In this document: piece after piece, positions 1 to 6,391 of the stretch | How the letters are laid out: every line of letters starts with the position of its first letter | Position numbering within the stretch: position 1 is the first letter of the stretch | Origin: CAZYCC01 sp964645985 | GTDB taxonomy: Bacteria > Bacillota > Clostridia > Oscillospirales > CAG-272 | NCBI GenBank assembly: GCA_964645985.1 | Contig: CAZYCC010000041.1 | Coordinates: 1-14,264 of the forward strand | Reading direction: 5' to 3' | DNA length: 14,264 nucleotides | The notes under the pieces: generated by a model | What the model was told of the DNA's origin: nothing | Database searches by the model: none | What the model saw: only the letters and a program-made list of their open reading frames with translations | Made by a program: the position numbers and the translations under genes

Positions 1-63
1 CTTGCCGTGGTCGACGTGGGCAATGATGGCGATGTTGCGCAGGTCTTCTCGTTTAATTGTCAT
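1..63 (-). CDS. typA: TypA/BipA ribosome-associated GTPase, N-terminal fragment (runs off left edge)
   Basis: Only the first 21 codons are in the window. They translate to MTIKREDLRNIAIIAHVDHG followed by K, which is the start of the TypA/BipA translational GTPase, including the beginning of the G1 P-loop (HVDHGK). The family binds the 70S ribosome and acts in ribosome assembly and stress adaptation; that is family knowledge. The ATG lies 26 bases after the stop of the glycosyltransferase gene on the same strand, so it is probably cotranscribed. No strong Shine-Dalgarno is visible in the gap. LepA and EF-G share the HVDHGK motif, but the preceding REDLRNIAIIA is typical of TypA. Confidence 0.85.
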   Translation of the reverse strand, partial: MTIKREDLRNIAIIAHVDHGK

Positions 64-89
64 AGGGGCGATGTGCGAAAACGAAGGGG

Positions 90-1181
90 TTAAATTTTGC
101 GGAAGAGGTTCTTTGCGGTCTCGGTTTTGCGGCGCTTCTTTCGCTCGATCTTGAGAATGGCGAGCACCGCGTCGACATCCTCCCGCCGCATCGCGAGAAC
201 AAACTCGGGGAAGCGCACGCTAGATGGCATCTCGGTGTTCATCGCGCACGAAACCTGCGGCAGCGCCATTACCCGGCGGATTTCGGCGCGCACGGCATCC
301 TCGTCGTCGCGCTTATAGTTGTAGTAGGAGATGAGGCAGCCAAGCACCTCGTTTTTCAGCTCGGCGGCGATCGTCGGCGCGTAGGCCATCGCCCCGTGCT
401 CCGCGATAAAGCGGCGTTTAAAGTCGTAAACCCGCACCGCGTCTCCAAGGTCGTTCGGTTTGTATTTTGTCGACCAGCCGCCCACCCGGTAATTGTAGAC
501 CACCTCGGGGATCATCACGATTTTTTTAACGATGGTGCACATCTGTAAGTTAAAGACGACGTCCTCTTGAAAATTTTTCGCGGGGCGCTCGAAATTCAGG
601 CTTTCGGTGAGCAGGTGGTTGCGGTAAAGTTTCGCCCACGGCGCGCCCATGCGCAAACAACCCGGCTCCGCGCAGCCGTAATAGGCGGAGAGGGTGTGCG
701 GGTTTTGCAAATCTTCCTCGGTGAAGATGACCCTCCCCCTCTCCCCCGCGTTATTGTTATCTTCCCCAAAATAAATGTGATGCCCGAATAAATGCCGCCC
801 GAAAAATCTCCGGTGCCCGCCTTGCACGATGTCGGCCTCCTCCTCGGTCGCGGCGCGAAGGAGCGTCTCAAAGGCGCCTTGCGGGAGAAAATCGTCGTTG
901 TCGATAAAAGCGACATAGCCGTCCGGGTCCTCGCACGCAAGGCGCTTGATCCCGGTGACGCGCGCGCTCTCGGCGCCGCCGTTTTTCTGGTGAATGACTT
1001 CCACTCTCTTGTCGCGGGCGGCGTAGCTGTCGCAAAGGGCAGGACTGCGGTCGCTTGACCCGTCGTCGATGAGGATAACGCGAAGATCCCGGTGGGTTTG
1101 CGCAAGTACCGAGTTGAGGCATTCGCGCAGATCCCGCTCGGCGTTGTACACCGGGATGAGAACGGAAACCGTATTTGTCAT
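90..1181 (-). CDS. Family 2 glycosyltransferase (GT-A fold)
   Basis: 363-residue protein opening with the classic GT2 N-terminus SVLIPVYNAERDLRECLNSV. The nucleotide-sugar motif IDDGSSDRS is at residues 38-46 and the metal-binding DxD-like element (IDNDD) at 93-97. The following ~150 residues, including the GAPWAKLYR and FQEDVVFN segments, are typical of enzymes that add sugars to capsular or cell-surface polysaccharides. No transmembrane segment is obvious, so it is presumably cytoplasmic and membrane-associated through partners. Donor and acceptor cannot be told from sequence. The ATG at 1181 was chosen because it starts directly before the conserved fold. An in-frame ATG at 1262, overlapping the ispE stop as TGATG, would add 27 unconserved residues. 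Neither start has a clear Shine-Dalgarno. It lies between ispE and typA on the same strand. Confidence 0.88.
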   Translation of the reverse strand: MTNTVSVLIPVYNAERDLRECLNSVLAQTHRDLRVILIDDGSSDRSPALCDSYAARDKRVEVIHQKNGGAESARVTGIKRLACEDPDGYVAFIDNDDFLPQGAFETLLRAATEEEADIVQGGHRRFFGRHLFGHHIYFGEDNNNAGERGRVIFTEEDLQNPHTLSAYYGCAEPGCLRMGAPWAKLYRNHLLTESLNFERPAKNFQEDVVFNLQMCTIVKKIVMIPEVVYNYRVGGWSTKYKPNDLGDAVRVYDFKRRFIAEHGAMAYAPTIAAELKNEVLGCLISYYNYKRDDEDAVRAEIRRVMALPQVSCAMNTEMPSSVRFPEFVLAMRREDVDAVLAILKIERKKRRKTETAKNLFRKI

Positions 1182-1261
1182 AAGGCAAAGAAGAGGGGAG
1201 ATAAGCGCGCGGGCGCGGCAAGCGGGGGCGATGGCATCGGGAGAATCCCCGCGCTCGCGCA

Positions 1262-2170
1262 TCAGTAGGGCGGCATCGGGCGGGTGAGCCAGGCGTGCAC
1301 GCCCTCGGCGCGCAGGTCATTGACCGCCGATTGCGCGCGCTCCTCCTCGCGAAAGAGCGCGTAAAGCGCCGTGCCGCTGCCGCTGAGCAGCACCGCCTCC
1401 CCGCCGAGCTCGCGCAGCCGCGCGCGCAGCTCGAGCATCGCCGGTGTGCGCGCGGCGGGGATATTCTCAAAGGCGTTGTAGAGCAGCTCGTCGAGCGCGG
1501 GGGGTTCCTCCCGCTCCTCCTGCGAGCGCAGATAGGCAAGAAGCCCCTCCGCCGTGCGGTTGCCGCGGTAGAACCCGTCATCGAGCATCCGATAGGCGGC
1601 GACGGTCGATGAGCGCTCGCTGCCGATCGCGACAACGATGTGATAGCCTTGCAGAGTGGGCAGCGGCGTGAGAATCTCGCCGATCCCCTCGCACAGGCAG
1701 CACCCCCCGGTAAGGCAAAAAGGCACATCCGCGCCGATTTTGCGCGCAATCTCGCGCATCGTGCGCATCGGCACCGCTCCTCCGGCGAGCGAGTTGAGAC
1801 AGCGCAGCACCGACGCCGCGTCCGCGCTCCCCCCTCCGAGACCCGACGCCGTGGGGATTGACTTGCGAATGGTGATGTCGACTTCCGCGCTCGAGCGGGC
1901 GGCTGCGAGGAACTCGCTCGCCGCCTGGTAGGCGGAGTTGTGGCTGTCCGCGGGGACGCTTTTGTTGCTGACATGGAGCGTAATGACGCTCTGCGCGCCG
2001 CTTGGCAGGGGGCGCACGTCAACCGTGATTCCGTCCGAGAGCGAAACGGTCTGCATCACCGTGACGACATCGTGAAAGCCGTCCTCACGCTTGCCGGTAA
2101 CCTCGAGAAAGAGGTTGACCTTGGCGTTGGCGTGTTCGGTGCGGCGACCCGCGTGTAGCTTTCCCTTCAA
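1262..2170 (-). CDS. ispE: 4-diphosphocytidyl-2-C-methyl-D-erythritol kinase
   Basis: 302-residue GHMP kinase. In the MEP isoprenoid pathway it phosphorylates the 2-hydroxyl of CDP-methylerythritol using ATP. Motif 1, with the substrate-binding lysine, is ANAKVNLFLEV (K17). The glycine-rich ATP loop SGLGGGSADAA covers residues 109-119, KIGADVPFCL follows, and the C-terminal GHMP motif LSGSGTALYALF is present. The length fits the family. I chose a TTG start at 2170: GAGG lies 5 bases upstream of it and it sits just before the first conserved motif. The frame stays open upstream to 2419, but that extension is Arg- and Phe-rich and unlike IspE. The window also holds ispH, the last enzyme of the pathway. 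The stop codon overlaps a possible upstream start of the glycosyltransferase gene (TGATG). Confidence 0.93.
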   Translation of the reverse strand: MKGKLHAGRRTEHANAKVNLFLEVTGKREDGFHDVVTVMQTVSLSDGITVDVRPLPSGAQSVITLHVSNKSVPADSHNSAYQAASEFLAAARSSAEVDITIRKSIPTASGLGGGSADAASVLRCLNSLAGGAVPMRTMREIARKIGADVPFCLTGGCCLCEGIGEILTPLPTLQGYHIVVAIGSERSSTVAAYRMLDDGFYRGNRTAEGLLAYLRSQEEREEPPALDELLYNAFENIPAARTPAMLELRARLRELGGEAVLLSGSGTALYALFREEERAQSAVNDLRAEGVHAWLTRPMPPY

Positions 2171-2514
2171 AATGAACCTCGAAAAAGCGCGCTCGCCCGC
2201 GATCTCTCCCGCGAGCAAGTAACGAAAAACAAGAAAGGAGAATGAGAAAGGGAAGGGGAAAAGAAAAAGGAGAAAGGGGAAAAGAGGAGAGCGCCTCGAG
2301 CAAGTCCGAGCGCTCCCTCGGGCAAAAGTGTAATGCACGGCGGCTCTTGCAAAGGCTCTCGCGAGGGAGAGAGAGGCGCGGCAGATTCTCACAGCGCTGC
2401 GGCTCGCGCGCCGGCGCATCTATATCCTCGCGCAGCGGAGGCGCATGGGCGCGCTCGCGCGCGTATGCGCGGGCGCGGTTCCTCGATTACTCCGGTCAAG
2501 CCGGTGAAAACTGG
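2171..2514. other. Intergenic region between the DUF362 gene and ispE with a pure purine tract
   Basis: 344 bases without a supported gene. The + strand carries an uninterrupted 48-base purine run at 2244-2291, with a nearly pure purine flank back to about 2224. Transcripts of the minus strand would therefore have a pyrimidine-rich leader ahead of ispE. A poor promoter-like pair (TTTGCA, 15-base spacer, TACACT) is seen on the minus strand just upstream of the tract; I give it little weight. The reading frame through this region encodes low-complexity Arg- then Phe-rich sequence and is most likely non-coding. Confidence 0.5.
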
Positions 2515-3840
2515 TTAAAACTTGATTTTCCCGATGAGGCGCATGATCGCGCGCTGCTTGATCTTCACCGCGCGGTGTGGGCAAAGCTCTTGGCAGCAGT
2601 AGCAGCGGATACAGTTCTTTGGCAGAATCCTCGCGACGCGCCCCGGCGTGGGGAGATTGCCCTCGCCCCGAGGCCCGTCATCGCGCGGCGCGGGAGGATC
2701 ATCGGGCGACGCGGCGGGGTAGTGCGGGGAAGCGGTGGCGGCACCCGCGGGGGTCTTGCCCGCGAGGCAGGGCGCGCGATCGGCGCGCGGCTTTCCCTCG
2801 CGCTCCTCCCAGACGATGGTGTGCTGCGGGCAGCCGCGCAGGCAGGTGCCGCAGCCGCGGCATTTTTCCTGGTCGATGACCGGGCGCGGATCGAGCAGAC
2901 CTTTGAATCTCCCTCCCCCGAAGGTGAGCAGGAATCGGGTGCGTGCCTGCCCGCGGCTCTCAGGCAGAGCAAAAGGAACCGGCTCCATGGCGGCGGCATC
3001 GCCCGAGAGCGCGAGATCCTCCGGCCGCGCGGGGCAATAGCCGCGCGACGCCGCCTTTTCAAGGAGAGGAACCGCATTTTCAAGGCCAATCAAGTGCGCC
3101 GCCTCAAGGTCAAGGTTCGCGGCATTGCGCGAGCCGAGGAGGACGCCGAGCGCGCGCGGGGAGCCGCCGGTCGGGCCGTTGCCCTCCATCCCGACGACCG
3201 CGTCGAGGAGGTTGACAACCTCGGTGTTGCCGTGGTGAAAGGCGCAGAGGTCGAGCAGCATCTGCTCGAAAGTATCCTCCTCCGGGAATCGAGCGTGCAT
3301 CTCGGGCTTTTCAACGCCTGGGATCGTGCCGAAAAAGTTCTTGACCGCGCCGCTCATCACGGTTAGACCGTGGGTTTTTACTTTCGCGAAATTGAGCAGT
3401 ATATCGCAGTCGAGCACCGGCGAGATGAGGTGAAACATCTTGCTCGCGACCCCGTCCGGGAAGCGCACCTCGCGCGCCGTGAGGTCAAAGTTGAGTTTGA
3501 ACCCCGCCTCGCGCGATGCCTCCTCCATCCCGCAGCCGCGATAGACGGCGCGCAGGACACCCTCGGTGTAAAGCCCTCCCGGGCTCTCGGCGAGCGTGAC
3601 AAGAGCCCCTTCCTCGGTGAGAATCCTCGCCGCCGCCGCTACGAGCGCGGGGTGGGTGGTGCCGCCGCCGTCGGGCGGCATCTTCATCACGAGGTTGGGT
3701 TTGATGGTGACGCGCTTGCCGCGCGCTCGGCCGCCGATGAGACCGAGCGCGGCAAACATCCACCGCAGGACGCGCTCGACCTCTCCTCGCTCATACGAGG
3801 CGCAGCGCGCGGCGAAAACAGGTTCCGAGGGGGAGAGCAT
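2515..3840 (-). CDS. DUF362 domain protein with C-terminal 2x[4Fe-4S] ferredoxin domain
   Basis: 441 residues. An N-terminal DUF362 domain (about 1-300) has the recognisable segments KRVTIKPNLVMK, TTHPALVAAAARIL, SPGGLY, LLNFAKVKTHGLTVMSGAVKN and DAVVGMEGNGPTGG. It is followed by two 4Fe-4S cluster motifs, CRGCGTCLRGCP (C327, C330, C333, C337) and CIRCYCCQELCP (C410, C413, C416, C420). The biochemical role of DUF362 ferredoxins is unsettled; a redox or iron-sulfur-linked function is inference. The two cluster motifs are normally separated by about 20-30 residues. Here they are about 70 apart because of a Pro/Ala/Asp/Gly-rich insert at about 358-402, which also contains an extra cysteine (C358). 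The gene lies 98 bases after the DtxR/MntR-family repressor gene on the same strand, so cotranscription is possible. The start is the only one fitting the conserved N-terminus, although no good Shine-Dalgarno precedes it. Confidence 0.9.
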   Translation of the reverse strand: MLSPSEPVFAARCASYERGEVERVLRWMFAALGLIGGRARGKRVTIKPNLVMKMPPDGGGTTHPALVAAAARILTEEGALVTLAESPGGLYTEGVLRAVYRGCGMEEASREAGFKLNFDLTAREVRFPDGVASKMFHLISPVLDCDILLNFAKVKTHGLTVMSGAVKNFFGTIPGVEKPEMHARFPEEDTFEQMLLDLCAFHHGNTEVVNLLDAVVGMEGNGPTGGSPRALGVLLGSRNAANLDLEAAHLIGLENAVPLLEKAASRGYCPARPEDLALSGDAAAMEPVPFALPESRGQARTRFLLTFGGGRFKGLLDPRPVIDQEKCRGCGTCLRGCPQHTIVWEEREGKPRADRAPCLAGKTPAGAATASPHYPAASPDDPPAPRDDGPRGEGNLPTPGRVARILPKNCIRCYCCQELCPHRAVKIKQRAIMRLIGKIKF

Positions 3841-3938
3841 AAGGCGGTTCGGCTAAGGAAAAGCGCGCCTGCGGCGAGAATGCGGCGAGGAAGAGTACGC
3901 GCAAAGTCGGTAAAAACAGGGGCAAGGAGAGCGCGCGG

Positions 3939-4415
3939 CTACCCGGCGGTGGGCGGATCGCTTTGCGCGAGCGTGTCGCCTGAGGATTCCATGTCGCCCG
4001 AGGCGGTAGAGGCTCCGGCGGATCCCCCCATCGGAAGAGAGGCGGCGAAGCGCTTGACCGCGGTGAAGGTCTCGTCGCTGATGACGTGCTCGATCTTGCA
4101 AGCGTCCTCCGCCGCCGCCTCGGCGGGGACGCCGATCGCCTCGAAGAAGGCGGCGAGCGTCGTGTGGCGGTCGTAGGTCTTTTCGGCGATCTCCTTGCCG
4201 CGCGGAGTGAGCGTGAGGTAGCCGCTCTCGTCCATTTCGAGGTAACCGTCGGCGCGCAGCAGCGTCACCGCGCGGCTGATGCTCGGCTTGGAGTAGCCCA
4301 TCTCCTCGCAAACATCCACCGAGCGGACGGTTCCTTTTTCCCGCAAAAGGAGATAAATCGTCTCAAGGTACATTTCGCCCGATTCGTGCAGCGCCCTTGG
4401 GGGATTTTGCGGCAT
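3939..4415 (-). CDS. DtxR/MntR-family metal-dependent transcriptional repressor
   Basis: 158 residues: an N-terminal winged helix (about 12-72; ESGEMYLETIYLLLREKG then SVDVCEEMGYSKPSISRAV) followed by the dimerisation/metal-binding helices (75-118). Alignment by eye puts candidate metal ligands at M15, E18, H84, C106, E109 and H110 (DACKIEH). The Met and Cys correspond to M10 and C102 of DtxR, whereas MntR has Asp8 and Glu99 there, so an Fe(II)-type site is plausible. There is no SH3-like third domain, so the architecture is MntR-sized. Residues about 129-158 form a Ser/Gly/Asp-rich, probably disordered tail. The start is firm: GAGGTG lies 5 bases before the ATG. That Shine-Dalgarno is part of a motif repeated upstream. 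The likely role is repression of metal uptake genes; none is visible in the window. Confidence 0.92.
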   Translation of the reverse strand: MPQNPPRALHESGEMYLETIYLLLREKGTVRSVDVCEEMGYSKPSISRAVTLLRADGYLEMDESGYLTLTPRGKEIAEKTYDRHTTLAAFFEAIGVPAEAAAEDACKIEHVISDETFTAVKRFAASLPMGGSAGASTASGDMESSGDTLAQSDPPTAG

Positions 4416-4420
4416 TTTGT

Positions 4421-4810
4421 CACCTCATTATGGTGAGAGACACCCCATCTCGCGGCAACCTGCCACCTCATTTTGCGGGGATAGCCCACTTGTGAGAAGG
4501 GAAGAATTTTGCCTCGGGAGGGTTTTGCTTTGGGAAAGACCCCACTATTGCGTCAGAGTAGGAACTGCTCCGCTGCGGGGTTTTACGTTCGGGCAACCCG
4601 AGTACCCTCGTCGGAATTTGCACTGCTCCGCTGCGGGGGAAGATGTTGGGAAAACCCGTTTTGCCGAGATTTCGACTGCTCCCTCGGAGATGTTGTTTTT
4701 GGGAGAACCCCACTGCCCATATCGTAACCTGAACTGCCGTTTCTGGGTTTAGTTTTCGGGTAACCCCCACTGCCGCGCGGTCATTTCCACTGCTCCGCGC
4801 CGCACATACT
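4421..4810 (-). repeat. Degenerate tandem repeat array, about 7 units of 43-63 bp
   Basis: Read on the minus strand, most units begin GGAGCAGT or GGCAGT and carry a central motif close to CAGTGGGGTTnnCCCnAAAnC, which could form a small GGG/CCC hairpin. On the + strand the unit mark ACTGC occurs at 4564, 4622, 4675, 4733 and 4789 (spacings 58, 53, 58 and 56). The last two units toward the repressor gene diverge and share CACCTCATTATG (4421-4432) and CACCTCATTTTG (4464-4475). The first of these contains the ribosome binding site of the repressor gene. The spacers are themselves partly conserved, so this is not a CRISPR array. Its function is unknown. Confidence 0.75.
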
Positions 4811-4816
4811 GCTCTC

Positions 4817-4833
4817 GTGGCGGGAGCCGCCAC
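4817..4833. repeat. Small perfect hairpin (7-bp stem)
   Basis: GTGGCGG, loop GAG, CCGCCAC. It lies between the tandem array and the two larger palindromes and may belong to the same composite element. Confidence 0.55.
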
Positions 4834-4862
4834 CACGCTCCTCCGGCTCTCTCGAGAAGCGG

Positions 4863-4886
4863 CCAAGGGGGGCTTGCCCCCCTTGG
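4863..4886. repeat. GC-rich palindrome 1 (11-bp arms)
   Basis: CCAAGGGGGGC, two-base spacer TT, GCCCCCCTTGG. It shares the CCAAGGGGG/CCCCCTTGG arm ends with the next palindrome, 10 bases away, which points to a REP-like or MITE-like repeated element. It has no poly-U tail, so it is not a typical terminator. Confidence 0.75.
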
Positions 4887-4895
4887 ATGGCCCCA

Positions 4896-4922
4896 CCAAG
4901 GGGGAGCTGCGCTCCCCCTTGG
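4896..4922. repeat. GC-rich palindrome 2 (12-bp arms)
   Basis: CCAAGGGGGAGC, loop TGC, GCTCCCCCTTGG. This is a near-copy of the preceding palindrome. Immediately right of it, bases 4930-4951 form an imperfect inverted repeat (CATAACGAAC and TTACGGTATG arms) that ends in the 14-bp direct repeat described separately. Confidence 0.75.
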
Positions 4923-4945
4923 ATCCCCTACATAACGAACTGTTA

Positions 4946-5078
4946 CGGTATGCGGGGTGTTTTCCTCTAAGCGAAGTAGATTCGTGACGCGGGGGAAAGC
5001 ACAAAGAGATTGATAGGATTGTCTGAAGCGAAACAGATCCCTGCCCCTCGGGGTGGGGGTGTTTCGGTATGCGGGGTG
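4946..5078 (+). repeat. 14-bp direct repeats CGGTATGCGGGGTG (4946-4959 and 5065-5078)
   Basis: Two identical copies 119 bases apart lie downstream of the phosphofructokinase gene. The bases before each also resemble one another (GTTA or GTTT before CGG). They could be ends of a small duplicated element or further members of the local repeat family. No ORF lies between them. Confidence 0.6.
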
Positions 5079-5140
5079 AGGGTTAGCGTGATTTTGCGCG
5101 CTACCTCCTCCGCGATGGTTTTCCCACGCCTCACGATATT

Positions 5141-6391
5141 TTACTTTCCTGCTTTGACTTTCTTCAGGTGTACGAAGCGCGGCAGACCGTCTTCTTTCGG
5201 GAGTTGGGTCTCGCCTTGGATGAGGGGGAGGGCGTAGGCGATGTAGTTGGCGGTGAGACCGTCTTTTTCCTCGTTGAACCACGCGGCGGGGATTTTCTTC
5301 TCGGTGTTGGCGACGGCGGTGAGGTCGAAGAGATCGCACCGGCAGGCGTAGGCGCTCCCCTCCTCGCGGACAAAGCCGACCATTTTGTCGGTGACGCCGT
5401 CGAGCGCGCGCAGGACGGCGGTCCTCCCCGCCTCAAAGGACTCGTCGATGTCGGTTTGCGAGGCGCAGTGTGCGGCGCAGCGCTGGAGCAGCGACAGCTC
5501 AATCCCGCGCACCTTCGCGCCGGTCTCGGTCTTAAGAACGCCCGCGAGATAGGAGGCAAGCCCTCCGAGCTGCGCGTGCCCGAAGCCGTCTCCCGCGTTG
5601 CCGAGATCGTTGCCGTACTCGGAGATGTACTTGCCCGCGGCGTCGTGAATGCCCTCAGAGACGGCGACGATGCACTTGCCGCTCGCCGCGTAAATCTCCT
5701 TTACCCGAGAAACGAATGCGGACAGGTTGAAGCTGTTTTCCGGACAGTAGATGAGATCGGGGCCGCAGCCCTTGTAGCAGGCGAGCGCGCCCGCCGCCGT
5801 CAGCCACCCGGCGTTGCGCCCCATAATCTCAACGACGGTGATCATTCCGCGGTCGTAGACGCGCGCGTCGTGGTAGATCTCCATGAGCGAGGTGGCGATG
5901 TACTTCGCGGCGGAGCCGTATCCCGGGCAGTGATCGGTGAGCGCGAGGTCGTTGTCGATCGTCTTGGGAATGCCCATCACGCGGCACTCATATCCCTCCC
6001 GCAGCAAAAACTTGGAGATTTTGTTGCAGGTGTCCATCGAGTCGTTGCCGCCGTTATAGAAAAAGTAGCGGATATTGTATTTTTGAAAAATTTCAAGGAT
6101 ACGGCGGTAGTCGGTCTCGTCCTCGGCGGCGTCCTTGAGTTTATACCGGCAAGAGCCGAGCGCCGATCCGGGGGTATATTTCATCACCGCGAGCTCGCCC
6201 GGGTCCTCCGCGCCCATGTCGATGAGGTCGTCGTCGAGAACGCCGCGGATGCCGTGCAGCGCGCCGTAGACAGAGGTAATCGCGTCGCTATCGAGCGCGG
6301 TGCGGATAGCGCCGTAGGCCGATGCGTTGATGACCGAGGTGGGACCTCCCGACTGCCCGATGAGCGCGGCGCCAATGAGAGATTTTGCCAT
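5141..6391 (-). CDS. pfp: Pyrophosphate-type 6-phosphofructokinase
   Basis: 416-residue phosphofructokinase. It converts fructose-6-phosphate to fructose-1,6-bisphosphate in glycolysis, in the cytoplasm. The N-terminal phosphoryl-donor loop is ALIGQSGGPTSVIN (9-22). The donor-discriminating residues are GGNDS (D117, where ATP enzymes have Gly) and PKTIDND (K143, where ATP enzymes have Gly). This Asp/Lys pair marks PPi-dependent enzymes; D146 of TIDND is the catalytic base. VEIMGRNAGWL (187-197) and PGYGSAAKYI (156-165) are the usual sugar-phosphate segments. The length is typical of the short PPi-PFK group. GAAGG lies 9 bases before the ATG. The gene appears to stand alone behind its own promoter, with a ~440-nt leader. 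PPi use is inferred from the two residues, not measured. Confidence 0.93.
   Translation of the reverse strand: MAKSLIGAALIGQSGGPTSVINASAYGAIRTALDSDAITSVYGALHGIRGVLDDDLIDMGAEDPGELAVMKYTPGSALGSCRYKLKDAAEDETDYRRILEIFQKYNIRYFFYNGGNDSMDTCNKISKFLLREGYECRVMGIPKTIDNDLALTDHCPGYGSAAKYIATSLMEIYHDARVYDRGMITVVEIMGRNAGWLTAAGALACYKGCGPDLIYCPENSFNLSAFVSRVKEIYAASGKCIVAVSEGIHDAAGKYISEYGNDLGNAGDGFGHAQLGGLASYLAGVLKTETGAKVRGIELSLLQRCAAHCASQTDIDESFEAGRTAVLRALDGVTDKMVGFVREEGSAYACRCDLFDLTAVANTEKKIPAAWFNEEKDGLTANYIAYALPLIQGETQLPKEDGLPRFVHLKKVKAGK

Larger units (their letters stand above)
4416..5140. other. Gene-free region between PPi-phosphofructokinase and the repressor gene, filled with repeats and hairpins
   Basis: 725 bases with no credible reading frame; apparent ORFs have repetitive Arg/Ser/Pro-rich composition. 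From left to right it holds a degenerate ~55-bp tandem array (4421 to about 4810), a small perfect hairpin (4817-4833), two large GC-rich palindromes (4863-4886 and 4896-4922) and two copies of a 14-bp direct repeat (4946-4959 and 5065-5078). No -35/-10 promoter pair for the repressor gene could be identified with confidence. Confidence 0.7.

Noticed and set aside
868..2022. 384-codon minus-strand frame overlapping ispE and the glycosyltransferase gene
   Set aside because: It is out of frame with both, Arg/Ser/Pro-rich without domains, and spans two recognisable genes.
2171..2419. N-terminal extension of IspE up to an ATG at 2419
   Set aside because: The extra 83 residues are Arg-rich then Phe/Leu/Pro low complexity from the purine tract and unlike any IspE; a TTG with a well-placed GAGG lies at 2170.
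2242..3366. 374-codon + strand frame
   Set aside because: It is antisense to the DUF362 gene and begins in the purine tract; low complexity, no recognisable domain.
4421..4810. CRISPR array
   Set aside because: The repeats are degenerate, the intervals between the conserved marks are partly conserved themselves, and no cas gene is present.
4416..5140. Mn-sensing or other known riboswitch upstream of the repressor
   Set aside because: I could not find the conserved core of the yybP-ykoY class or another class I know; the region is explained better as repeats.
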